From: Adineta steineri
Lineage: Eukaryota; Rotifera; Eurotatoria; Adinetida; Adinetidae
Direction: 5' to 3'
Assembly (NCBI GenBank): GCA_905250115.1
Contig: CAJNOI010000223.1
Coordinates: forward strand, 1-64,000
Length of the DNA stretch: 64,000 bases
Shown: positions 11,200-22,097 of the stretch, one piece after another
How the letters are laid out: each line of letters opens with the position of its first letter
Numbering within the stretch: the first letter of the stretch is position 1
Made by a program: the position numbers and the translations under genes
Notes under the pieces: model-generated
Told to the model about the DNA's origin: nothing
Database searches by the model: none
What the model saw: the letters and a program-made list of their open reading frames with translations, nothing else

Positions 11200-12824
11200 A
11201 TTAAAAATAGCTCACGGCAGTTTTACTCATTAATTGTCTTTCTTATTTTAAAACGTTCTTAAAATATATTCCTGACAAATAAAAAAAGGAACTTTTTTTC
11301 CTTAGTTAACTGTTAAAATTATTCATTGAAAGCTATTTTCAAGGTTTGAATATATAAAAGGTTTTACGGTGCTTCGTCTCAATGATAAGTTTCTTTAAAT
11401 CGAACAAATATATAACATTCTCTTATTATCAAAATTCATGACAATATTCTTTTTGAGACAATTCAACGTCATATAAACGATAATAGAATCTTACAAAAAT
11501 TGAATTTGATTGAAGCATAAAATTTTTACAAGAATATTTTTTCATCGATTGACGCAACAATTATAGAAACAGAAAAATGTTTAATTGAACTTTCTGTTTT
11601 ATGAAGTTTTCAGAGATAGAATAACTATTCTCAACTTGCCAGCATAGTTTATTAGGATATGTAAACGATATTTTCATTGAAATGAAATAAGTATATATTG
11701 AGTTTTTCCAGATGTTATTAAAATAAAACAGTTTGTAAATACTAGACATCGATTGTAAAACAATACTTATCTTATTGAAACATTGAGAATTAATCGTGCT
11801 GAATACGGTTATGAAATTGTTAAGGAAAAGCTCAAGGATAGTGATGTTTCTAAATTTTACGTAAAAATCAGCATAAAATTGATCAAATAGGAAGATAAAA
11901 GAGATGTTTTGATGTTATCTGCAAAGTCATCACATTCAGTAATTATGATAGATATTAAGAATGCCAACTTTCTAAATCTATGTACCATTAGGCTACAAAT
12001 TGTATTTGATTACAATGAAAGAAAACAAGGCAAAATAATTACTACTTCGTACAACAATAGCTAATAACTATCTGACTTATAAAGAAAAATATGATCGATA
12101 TTTAATAAATATTCCGGAAAAAAAAAGATTCAATTTTTTCTCTAAGGATATAATACGAATTATATTCATCATTGTTTTTAAATATCATTAGATAAGTTTA
12201 TAATGTGAGTCATACAATCAATCTCAATTATATAGGGATTCTAAAGCTTTGCATCCTACAAGTTTTATCAAAAAGTAAGTATTTATACAATTGAATCACT
12301 TATTAGAAAATAATTCAAGATATTCAATTGCTTTTGTTCAGTTTATAGACTTTACTAAACTATTTCTAACATAAAAAGAAGTTCATGCATTTGGTAAAAT
12401 AATGAAAAGTTATATAGACTATCTTCGGGAGATGTTGCAACGAGGACAATTAGTACCTTTTAGGAAAACCTAAGATTATTGCAAGTATTCACCCGTTGGG
12501 TATAATTGTGGATGTCATTCAAGTAATCCATATGTATATACACTCTCACGAAAAATCACTTCCAATCAAACAACAAGCAATTATAAGTGATTCTTTCATA
12601 ACTATTTCTAGATTTTTCATTGAATTCAATTTTAGAGATTTCTATAAATGTATTGGTAGTTTCTTGATATGTGTTTGTCTACTGTTAACCACNNNNNNNN
12701 NNACTTGAATGAGATTAAAAAATGATTAATATATTTGAGATGTGGTTAAATAATACAATAGATAATATTATGAAAAAAATAATGCACTTTTTTTAGAGTT
12801 TCATCCGGTAGATTCCGTCTTCAT
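11200..12824. other. Intergenic, includes a 10-N assembly gap
   Basis: AT-rich sequence without a supported gene. Ten N at 12693-12702 mark an assembly join of unknown true size. Confidence 0.6.
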
Positions 12825-13121
12825 CTACCAAAATTTATCGCTACTTCCACTTTGACCTTGGTTCGTATTACCATCGAAGACACCTGAGTCCATTCTTGAA
12901 TTGATTTCATTGTTAACATATTGGTTAACGCCAGTTTCCATAATACGACCAATTTCACCTATAATATGACAAGATATTGAATTCTGTGTTTCTTCCTTTC
13001 TCAAGCACTTTTAGAATTCAACAAAACACTTACCATTTTTATCTGGTATAAAATCATCTACGACACGATCGGCTGTATTGTCCATAAATCCACCTTCAAG
13101 ATCTTTAATTAAACCGGCCAT
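12825..13121 (-). CDS. Small two-exon hydrophilic protein, 73 aa
   Basis: Exon 1 (13034-13121) and exon 2 (12825-12958) join in phase 1 across a 75-bp GT-AG intron to give 73 aa, starting MAGLIKDLEGGFMDN and ending SGSSDKFW. The first half is acidic and helix-prone (ADRVVDDFIPDKNGEIGRIM). The second half is Asn/Gly/Ser-rich with an aromatic end. There is no signal peptide or membrane segment. The clean donor (AATG|GTAAGT), the acceptor and the lack of stops support a real gene although each exon is short. The family is not recognised. A plus-strand gene at 49395 has the same total coding length (222 nt) and the same intron phase, but clear residue similarity is not visible. Confidence 0.7.
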
Positions 13122-14230
13122 TTCTGTTTATCTCACGATGTATTGAATATACTTGTATGCAAATTGTTTCACTAGTAACCGTTACTGTTGTCGTTTTCTT
13201 CTTTCTGTTATTCTAAAATCATCGTATAAGTGCGCAGGTATATAAATAGAAGGAAAAAAGAAAAAGATTGTACTTTTCTTTTTCTTTTTTTAATCATACA
13301 AACGGCAGACTAAAAGGACGTTAGTAGTAAAGTGCATTCGTGTCACGACTTCCCTCGATTGAAAAGGCGGAGATGATTAAAATTAAAATGCGTTTCTTTG
13401 CTTGCAAAAGTTGATAAATTCTTGTCTCGAGAAAATTTAAACAAAATGATTAGGAGAAAAACAATTCATAAAGCTTATTTTTAATGTTGAATTGAATTGC
13501 GTATGAAAACTCAACTGATTCTTTGCTAACTGTTGGTATTGATTAGTAGTGCTTTAAGGCACAGAAATTTCAATTTACTATAAATACTTTCTTAGTGCTC
13601 GTTTTTTTCATGCTTCTAAATCAGTGATTCACATATCTCAGTACTTCAGTATTATATAAGTGTGTATGCATATAACTGACGAAAGAAATAAAAGTATTAC
13701 CTACACCAACCGTTTGTTAATATTTCTTTCAAAGCCTTTTCGATCTATGTATTTTCTATAATCTCTGGTAATTTATACTTTCGTAGTATTTCATTTCGTT
13801 CGAAAGCGATCCATTGAACTTATCAATTTTTATTCGAATGACATTATAAAGTTAACAACGTCATCATATTATTTTTGGCTTGAGCTAGCATTCACACGTG
13901 AAAAGTGAAAAAATAGCTAATTTTTTTTTAAAGTTATTTCTTTTACTAGCTAAATATTTCTACATAGTTTGCTCAGCTGAGTAGTGAGAGCAATTGATAA
14001 GAATTCTGTTTTCATTTCCTCAGATTTTTTATGGTAATCGTTTTAGCAAGACAATTGTTCATCTTGTTTTTAATTGTCGTATTCGTTACTCTTCGAAATA
14101 ATACTTCAATTAGTCTCAAAAAATGTATTGGAAAAAACAAAAAATACACGGAAAAATATAAATGGGGTCAGACAAAAAATTATAATAAACAGAGTTTCAT
14201 ATATTCATTTCTGTTTTTTGACTATTGTTA
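13122..14230. other. Intergenic, no gene seen
   Basis: AT-rich spacer between two minus-strand genes. No coding or RNA feature is supported. Confidence 0.5.
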
Positions 14231-15135
14231 TTAGTCTTCTTCTCGTCGTTGGTGATGATGACGATGATGTTCAGGACGTGGTTCCTCATTACCATTACCC
14301 CATTGTTGTTGCTGTCCTTGACCACCACCATAGTTCTGTTGATCATTGTCACCGCCCCATTGTCGTTGCTGACCTTGGCCGCCACTATAATTCTGTTGAT
14401 CATTGCCATCGCCCCATTGCTGTTGTTGTCCTTGACCGCCACCATAATTCTGTTGATCATAACCTCTTGATCCTTGATTTCCATAATTTTGTCCATCATA
14501 TCCCTGATTATTATCATTAAATTGGTCTTGTTGATAGTTGCCACTATTATTTCCACCATATCCTTGATTTTGTCCTTGAGAGCCATTGGGATTAAACACA
14601 CCTCCAGATCCGTATTTCTCATCCGCTAATTGCTGAGCTTGCTGTATTGCCATACGTTTCGCTTTTTCTCTATCCAAATAATCCAAACCTTTTGTTTCAA
14701 ATAATTTATCAACTTCAGCAGCAGCTAAACCAGCTAATATTTCTTTCATCATAGGATGAGATACTTGTTCACCTGAATTTCGAATACGGTCTTCATATGC
14801 TTTGATAGCTAGAAGTATAGAAACAGAAATGTTTTATGAAATTCTTTGAATATAATTAAGTTAATAAGACGTTGCAACTACGCATTTAAAAAAACGATTG
14901 AAATTCTACTATTGCGTCTATACTAAGCTGTTCTAAGAAGGCTTTGTGAATCGATATGAAGAGAAAAAAAATTATATAAACCTGCAAAACCAGCTGCACC
15001 AGCTATAGCTTCATGTGTAAATGATCCTTGATTTTGTTGTTGATCATCGTAAGAGTTATCTTGATTACCACCGTATACTTGATTATGTGCATTCTTCGCT
15101 TGATCATGATTGAAAAGATTTTTAAAGAAATCCAT
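14231..15135 (-). CDS. CipC/DUF3759-like protein with Gln/Gly/Asn-rich tail
   Basis: Two exons (14982-15135, 14231-14808) join in phase to 243 aa. The N-terminal half resembles the fungal CipC-type DUF3759 family. It has HDQAKNAHNQVYGG, then HEAIAGAAGF (a glycine/alanine-rich helix start), KAYEDRIRNSGE, EILAGLAAAEVDKLFETKGL and LDREKAKRMAIQQAQ. From about residue 125 the protein becomes low complexity, rich in Q, G, N and Y, like prion-like or gel-forming segments. Three near-identical 19-residue units (core NYGGGQGQQQQWG) precede a His/Arg-rich end. Members of the fungal family are stress- or drug-induced proteins of unclear biochemistry. In a desiccation-tolerant animal a stress role is plausible but inferred. 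The domain assignment is from motif memory and needs a profile search. Confidence 0.75.
14281..14460. repeat. 57-bp coding tandem repeat, three copies
   Basis: Three units of 57 bp (19 codons), seen on the plus strand as 'ccattg..gttgctg.cc' followed by 'ttctgttgatcat', encode the DQQNYGGGQGQQ-type tail. The copies are close to identical, indicating recent expansion or homogenisation. Confidence 0.85.
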
Positions 15136-16858
15136 ATCTGTATATGTTAAACTAGTACGTTTACGTTTAATATATGTTCTACGTTGAAATAATATGTTAA
15201 TGTAGGTAGCAAATAAAAGAAAGAAGTATTTATATTAAAAAAAATAAGAACGCACCAGAGTGAATCACCCTATAACTATTGCCGTTTCTTTTCTTCGTAG
15301 TTAACGAGAGGTCTCGTTAAAAAAAATAAAGAAATAATAAGGAGCCGAAAAAGAAATGTTTTTCTTCGTTATTCATCGATCAACTAAGAGTAAAAATAGA
15401 AAAAGGCATAAGCAATATTTTAAAAAATTGTTTTTTTCTATTTGGTGTAGAACTGTTTGTTCAAGGACAACAACTATTTTGAGGGTGTAGATGTATGAAT
15501 ATAAGAGAATTAATCATTGTAGATTATTCACACCCTCAAGATGGCACCATAGAATTTTTGAAAAATATTTGCCATTTCATCGTCACCTTCGTACTTTAAA
15601 AGTGCAAGCCTCTGCAAGTTTATATTTCTTGTATTACAGAACAAAAATTAACAGAGGGAATCGAAAAAAATTGAACTTTTCATTATGTCTGGACCATCCG
15701 TTATTTTATAATTGATTTTTAGAAATAAAAAAAATATTGGCTTGAGGGTATGGGTGTGGGCGTATCATATATACGACACCTACATTTAAATATTTATTAT
15801 TACATAATCAACATCAATTATTTAGAATTGTTAACAATAGATTATAATAGTTAAAAAGGGTGTAGATATGATGTTGGACGAGTGTCGAAACAAATAGAAA
15901 CCTCAATAAATTGAACAAATAAATCTGATATTAATTAAATTGTTTTTTGGTTCAAGAAATTCTTTGTTTAGAAGAAAAATACGAAAGAATTTCTGTGTAA
16001 AGATTACTTTTATTTCATGATCAGGAGATGTGTGAGGAGAAGCTTTTAGTGCTTTTCCATCAACAACAGACGCAACAAATCTTATCTCAGCAAATAGAAA
16101 TAACTTTAACTGATGTCAATACATTCATGTTCGCTAATACTTTTTCAAATAAACTTATTCTCAGAAATAGGAAAAAAAACATAATCAAAAATTGTTACAT
16201 TATTTTTGATCTCATCTCTTCTTGTTTTTTATTTGTCTTCTTCTTTTGAAAAATTGTCACGTAGGATAAAAAACTCTCAAATACCTTCTTATCTTTATTC
16301 AATAGTTTTAAAAACAGATGGAATACATTAAGAAATATTTTTTCTGGAAAACAATCATTTTGCTTCAGTATCATTCAAGAAAAGATTAATGAAGTTTATG
16401 GTTAGTTACAAAAGCAATGAATATTCGTTAGAGAATTCTATATGAATTGATTTGTTTCTTTTTTAATATTTTGTCGAAGTGAATGAATAAAAACTGTATT
16501 GGACAATTTATTTTTCCAAAAACAAAATCGTAAGTATTTGATCTACTTTATTCGAAATACATCTATCATTTTGCGTCTCTATTTGACTCGAAAAAAAGAT
16601 TAATTTTAATTCTCGTTGCTACTCTTATTTTAATAACTATTATACCTTGATATTTCACAAAATAGTAACATTTTGGTGAGAAACCTGTAATCAAAAGACC
16701 ATAGTCTATGCATACACGTGCTATTTTAATGACTACCGGTGACATTTGCCAGTGTACTATTGACAGGAACAAAAATATATTCTGAATAGAATTCCTTTTT
16801 TATTTCGTAGAACATAATTAGTAATATCTATTATTGTGATATGAAAAGCATTTAATCG
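15136..16858. other. Intergenic with hairpin elements
   Basis: No supported gene. It contains a telomere-like hairpin at 15477-15541 and G-rich single arms near 15743-15762 and 15857-15868. The right end is the 3' flank of the selenoprotein transcript. Confidence 0.5.
15477..15541. repeat. Inverted repeat with telomere-like arms
   Basis: A left arm 'ttgagggtgtag' and right arm 'cacaccctcaag' frame about 40 bp. The perfect core pairs GAGGGTGT with ACACCCTC. It belongs to the dispersed hairpin family described in the findings. Confidence 0.65.
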
Positions 16859-16911
16859 ATCAGTTTTTCGCCTGTATAACGATTATACTTTCAACGAAAA
16901 ACATCATTTTT
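16855..16911 (-). promoter_or_regulatory. SECIS element (type 2) in the 3'UTR of the deiodinase fusion
   Basis: About 59 bp past the stop, the minus strand shows every part of a eukaryotic SECIS. There is an ATGA at 16904-16907, a 12-nt stem side, an unpaired AAA, a mini-hairpin GTATAA-TCG-TTATAC, the complementary stem side, and TGAT at 16859-16862. The main stem pairs GTTTTTCGTT with AGGCGAAAAAC-type sequence: eight Watson-Crick pairs (GTTTTTCG/CGAAAAAC) plus two G-U pairs. The 12-nt ATGA-to-AAA spacing is the one required. The extra apical stem makes it form 2. In cells this element recruits SBP2/eEFSec to recode UGA as selenocysteine. Confidence 0.9.
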
Positions 16912-16965
16912 TACATTTTACATATCACAATAATGTATATTTTCTTACAAACAAAAAAAATGACT

Positions 16966-19219
16966 TTATTGACATTGTTGAAGAACTTGATCGAGTGCAT
17001 TCTTAATCAATTCCAATGGATATGAACCTTCGATTGGTTGAGCGATGTAACTAAACTTCATCGTTCCATCTATCACATAAAATCGAATTGGCCATGGATT
17101 ATATACTTGACTAAATGGATTATTTCGAGATACAGGATCTATTAGTAATGGTAGACGATATTCTGTTGCTTGAATAAAATCATTTGCTATATTAATTCGA
17201 TCAACATCTGTTTTCGGTTGTACATAACATATTCGACTACCTATTGGCCTATTATACAAACAAGTATTCATCTCGAGAGAAAATATCTTCCTTCTTAACT
17301 TACCATTCGTCAGCGGCATGCGCTTCTTCTATATAAATAGTTATCATATCTGCACGATCTTGGTACATATCCATTAGCTGATTTAGTTGTGGTACAAGAC
17401 CACGGAATGGTGGTCATGTATATGAGCCAGCAATGATTAATAATGGTCGATTTGAATGACAATAAGATAATAATGAAACAAATTTATTATTTAGATCTAA
17501 TAATTCAATATCAATAGCATGACAACCAATTTCAAGATTTCCTTTTCGTGCACGATTATGTCGAACATAGAGTGATAAATTATGAAATTCATCATTATTA
17601 TATAATTGATGAGCACTTCGTAATATACTAAACAAATAAAAATCTATCGTTCAAAATCAATCCGATAACAAGAATAAAATGTAATAGTTACCGCAAACCA
17701 TGTTGAATTTCATCTTCTGTAGCATCTTGACCAATAGTCTCTTTAATAAGTTCTGTTTGTAAATGAGCAATAATATCCATCCAATCAATATCATTTCGAT
17801 CTTCAATACTTGACAATAACTGTTGAGTTTCTGGACTAAGTCTTAGTTGTTCTTCTTTAATAAGTAAATTTTTAAGTACATCATGTTCTAATATTCGATA
17901 TACTCGTAATTGATGTTGAATAGTTGATTGTCATTGATCATTTGAAACTTCTTCGTCACTATCATTATCATCGTCATGATCTTCATTATCAACAGTTATA
18001 GGAAGTATGATATTTTTCAAATTTGGAACATCATTGGATATTGAATATTCGCTGATTTTACGATATAAATTTGAAAGAACAGTTTGTGCTTGTAAAACAG
18101 CGTTTTGTAATTCGACAGGTGATAAATTACTAGTATCGTTCAAATCTTTAAACTCAAATTTGAGAACTGTTTTAATAGCTTCAGCACCATCATTTGGTAA
18201 GTAAGTAAAATCTTGTCGACCACTAGTAAAATGATACATTCCACCACGTAAACGAAGTACCATATGAATTGTAGATTCTTTCTGTATATTATAGTCCAAT
18301 AGAGTTCTACCATCTTCTAGTTGTTTTCCAGCAAATATCAAACGCTGAAGATCAGGAGTAATACCTTCCATATCTTGTATCAATTCTTTGACAGTAGTCA
18401 TAGGCATTTCTGAATGCACTTCTAAAGTAATCATTTTACCTGTAAGAGTTCTCACAAATATTTGAAAAATAGGTATTGAATCAGCAGTTACAATCTGCAA
18501 GAAAGAACAAAGTTATGTAAAGCTAGAGGGAAAAAAACATTTTAATTTACCTTTGCTTTGATAAGTTTGGCCATGATGATAGAATTCTCTTGATACAATT
18601 GTGATGAAAGAATTGTATCATCAAATTTGAGTATTTTACCTTCATTCCAATTTTCTTCACTCGGTCGTGTATTTTGATTTATCGTTAATGATTTTAGTTC
18701 TATATCTGTAATTCCTGATCGTTTTTTCAGATGCATTGTGATCTTGTCCATTTTATCCAAGAGAAGAACTGGTAGTATCAATTGCTGAGATAATAAACTT
18801 TCATGATTTCCCCTCCAGAGAGTTACATCACCATATGTAATAAATTGAGAACCATCTTGAAATTCAGATACGGTTGATTTCAGTTCGCAATCACTCATAG
18901 GCACGATATTGTTTTGATTCATCTTTCCAAATTTGACCCACTGTTGTAAATATTTTGGTATATATTCTTTCTTGTATTTTCTGAAGATTGTGCTGAGCTG
19001 CTCATGATCCATATATTTGTGGACTGTGGAATTTCCATATGGATCAACAAATGTTAATGATCGTGATTTCAATTCCTTGTCAATTTTCCGTTGATCATCA
19101 AGAAATTTTGAAATCTCAATCATTTGATTTTGAACTGCTTGTATATGAAGAATTAAATCTTCATAAACAAATGAAGTTATCCCTGTGGGATTAACAGTAG
19201 CAGTTAATGAGTTCGACAT
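16966..19219 (-). CDS. Ubiquitin-iodothyronine deiodinase fusion, selenoprotein with two UGA codons
   Basis: Four exons (18551-19219, 17692-18494, 17304-17627, 16966-17248) join in phase to 692 codons. Residues 1-223 are a hydrophilic, partly coiled domain of unknown type. Residues 233-308 are a clear ubiquitin unit ending LRLRGG, with Lys11, 27, 48 and 63 kept but Met1, Lys6, Lys29 and Lys33 changed. An acidic tract ([14 protein letters not shown]) follows. A first in-frame TGA is codon 411 (17931-17933), then about 80 open codons. The C-terminal thioredoxin-fold deiodinase domain has GSYT-U-PPFRG, with TGA codon 562 (17414-17416) exactly where deiodinases carry Sec. It continues with [15 protein letters not shown] and ends QVLQQCQ. 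Deiodinases remove iodine from thyroid-type hormones using Sec. A SECIS lies in the 3'UTR. Conventional gene callers would split this into several pieces. Confidence 0.9.
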
Positions 19220-20050
19220 CTAGAACCAACAATTAAATATGATTGCTGATAACATGTAGATATTATAAAATAAGTTATCGATTTCAACTTTGATTCGACA
19301 TGAATCATCCGACTGCTTTCACAGCTTATGATTACTCACTGTCATAAATAGCTAAGCAAAAATTACCTCAAGCCAAATTACAGCAACTTTCGATGGATTA
19401 TGTGACTATGAAACTTCATACTTATCTATGCTGAAAGTTAGGAGAAAATCAAAGAAGAGAAATATTAAATCCTACCGTTGCTTAATGTCGTTCGTGTTTT
19501 AAATAAATGACGAAAGTAAGTGCTTGCATCGACATACGCAATAACATCGTCACCGTGTGTAATATTCCAACGAAAGAATGAGTATATATGAGGTAATTTT
19601 TTTTTCTATGCTTTCTGTGTATGACTCATTCGATACACACAAAAAATATATTTTGGTATTTTTAAACGGTAGAAAAGAATGTATTATGTTTACTCGGAAA
19701 TTTTTTTTGTTGAAGTAGAAAAAATTGTAAAAAGCTTTGTGCATCATACTTCACGTTTTTTTCAAAAGTACAGCACAAATTACATGTAATTCTATCGTTA
19801 AGCGGACAGTCTTTGGTTGTGAGTAACTTTTGACAGGAACAAGATAGCATAGAAAAGGAGCCGCATCGTCACATAGTGCGGTATCCACTCATTGTTTACA
19901 TGATATTTGTTATTCTAGGTCATCTTTCAGAGCAGTTCCTAACTATCAGAGTATATCTGTGAAGAGTATGAGTTTAATCTTTTTGTTAGATCAGGTATGT
20001 GTATAAAAAATTGTATTTGTGCAACATTCTACAATAAAATGCATGTTCTA
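19220..20050. other. Intergenic, no gene seen
   Basis: Promoter side of the deiodinase fusion and 3' flank of the ART-TPR gene. No coding feature is supported. Confidence 0.5.
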
Positions 20051-22097
20051 TTACGCTATTTTAGATTTAGTGGAGACACGTTCGATTATCTGTTCAACTT
20101 TGATTATGGTAGGATGAGTAGGATATAGTGCATGACGAAAGATAGTAATTGCTTTTTCAAGATATGAAAGTGCTTGTTGCCATTGATCTTGACTCTCGTA
20201 AACGAGACCCAAATTGTAATGTGTCATTGCAATGTCAGGATGTTGAGGAGGAAGACATTTTTCCTTAATTTTTAATGATATATTTAAATGTTCGAATGCA
20301 AGATCGTACTGTTCGAGAATATAGTGCGTGAGACCAATGTTATTGTGCAGATCACCCATTTGAGGATGATTGGTAGGAAGATGCTTCTGATAAATAATTA
20401 ACGCTTTTTGCAGACAATCAAGTGCTTCCAACTTTCTGTCATATATTTGATAAATGCCAGCCATATTACTTAAACATTGCCCTATATTTGGATGATCTTC
20501 GCCTAATGTTTCTCTCCAGATGTTGAATGCTTTCACGAACGATTCAAGCGCCTGCTCATAATCACCCATTTTTGCGGCAACAGCAGCAATACTGTTATGA
20601 CTAGTACCAATTCTTGAATCGACTGGACTCAATGTACGTATCATTGTCTCGAGTGCTTTGTGATGCCAACTGAGACTTGTCTCATAATCACCTTTATCAT
20701 CAAATAAATTACCGAGATTATGGTAACATGCGCCAATATCTTCGTGATCAGATGGTATTTCTTTGAGTAGACGACGATAATATTTCTCTGCATCATCGTA
20801 TTTACCCATTCTCGTCAGTATTATACCTACTGAAAGAAGAGTTGTTTCTCCATTACCATATTCATCCTTCATGTGATCAAAAACGGCTTGTAGATCAGGA
20901 TCACTATTGCTGCATAATGCCAATCGAAGGATCCAAATTCCACGATCATTATGCTCGATGCTGATTAGACGAAAAACGGATCCTAACATCAACAACACTT
21001 CATCTTCACCAGGAAAATAACTAAGCGAGGTGATATTAGCGAATGGTCTAGCACCCTCAGATCGAGGATCGATATCGATTTCAAATAAGACTCGCTGGAT
21101 ATTATTTGATACAGTTGAAGAGTACAGAAAAGAAAGAGCCAATCGACGATCAATACTAGTCGAGAGAAACGAATTCATTGAAATTAATTGTCCAACTGAA
21201 TCCTCAAGTACCTCCACTTCTTCATTTGACATAAGTTGACCTCGAAAAACACGCATAGATGATGAGCATCGATGCTCTTCGAGTTGTTTTTCAATGTCAC
21301 GAATAAAGAAACGAAAGATAAACAACGAGTCAATATTCTGCACACGAAGAGCCTTGTTCAATTGTCTATATAAGAATGATTCACGTGTATACCACCACAA
21401 AGCTCGATCAGGTGAATAGTTTTCTTGAAACTCATGGAGGATAGCCAGTTCGGCTTTATTATCTTTGAACTGCTTTTCCGACAATGAAATAAGTTCATCC
21501 TTGTCGGTTGGAATTGCTTTCATTCGGAGCAGACAGTCAATAAGTAATTGTGAATGTACGAACTGACCATTGAGTCCAGTAGTCGACTGTTCAGAAGTAG
21601 AGCTCATGTTGAAGATATTGAAGACAAGTGGTTCATCAACTTTCTTAATACCTCGTCGACTGTGATCCATTCGAATTTGTGCAATGAGGACATCGAGCTC
21701 TTTGATTACACCTTTTATCTACAATACATGATCTCCAGTTTTAAAAAATGTGAAGACTCGAACAAAAGAATTTGTTTACTTTGACATAATCTTTGGTCCA
21801 TTCTTCTTTTGCTTCTTGGTTCGTGTCATACAAGTAGATTGAAGATACTTGTTGTAGTTGGTGAATACGTGGAACAATTTCTTGACCTAGATTGTCACTT
21901 ACAATTAAAACAACTCGATGATCGACAGGCACAAATCGAATATAAAGCTCGCATTTATTAATATCGTCGAATGTCTGAGGATTTCTAATGCATTTTCTAA
22001 GTTGCTGTTGAGCATCAATATTCATCTTTAAGTTATTGACATTAGCATCGAGCCAAACCAAAAAGAAATCGTCAAGATTCTTCTCTTCTGATGTCAT
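20051..22097 (-). CDS. NAD:arginine ADP-ribosyltransferase-like protein with TPR repeats
   Basis: Exon 1 (21780-22097) and exon 2 (20051-21718) join in phase 0 to 661 aa. The N-terminal ~110 residues (DDFFLVWLDANVN, YIRFVPVDHRVVLIVSD) form an alpha/beta module common in this protein type. A mono-ADP-ribosyltransferase domain follows, with the R-S-E triad visible: Arg in MRVFRGQ, Ser in FLSTSIDRRLAL, and the E-x-E pair in FPGEDEVLLML. The E-x-E form predicts transfer of ADP-ribose to arginine. The rest is about six kinesin-light-chain-type TPRs of 42 residues (units like ACYHNLGNLFDDKGDYETSL), a protein-binding scaffold. There is no signal peptide, so it is probably intracellular. ART-TPR fusions are strongly expanded in bdelloids. 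The target is unknown. Confidence 0.88.

Noticed and set aside
12496-12708. 70-codon plus-strand frame touching the N gap
   Set aside because: It lies in AT-rich sequence and runs into placeholder N. No motif or splice support.
14031-14520. Plus-strand open frames over the repeat tail of the CipC-like gene
   Set aside because: They are antisense shadows of the 57-bp coding repeat. The His/Asp-rich products reflect the repeat, not a gene.
17414-17416. TGA read as an ordinary stop, giving a 73-aa protein
   Set aside because: The frame continues in perfect phase through deiodinase motifs ([16 protein letters not shown]) across a splice site, and a SECIS follows. Sec fits far better than a stop.
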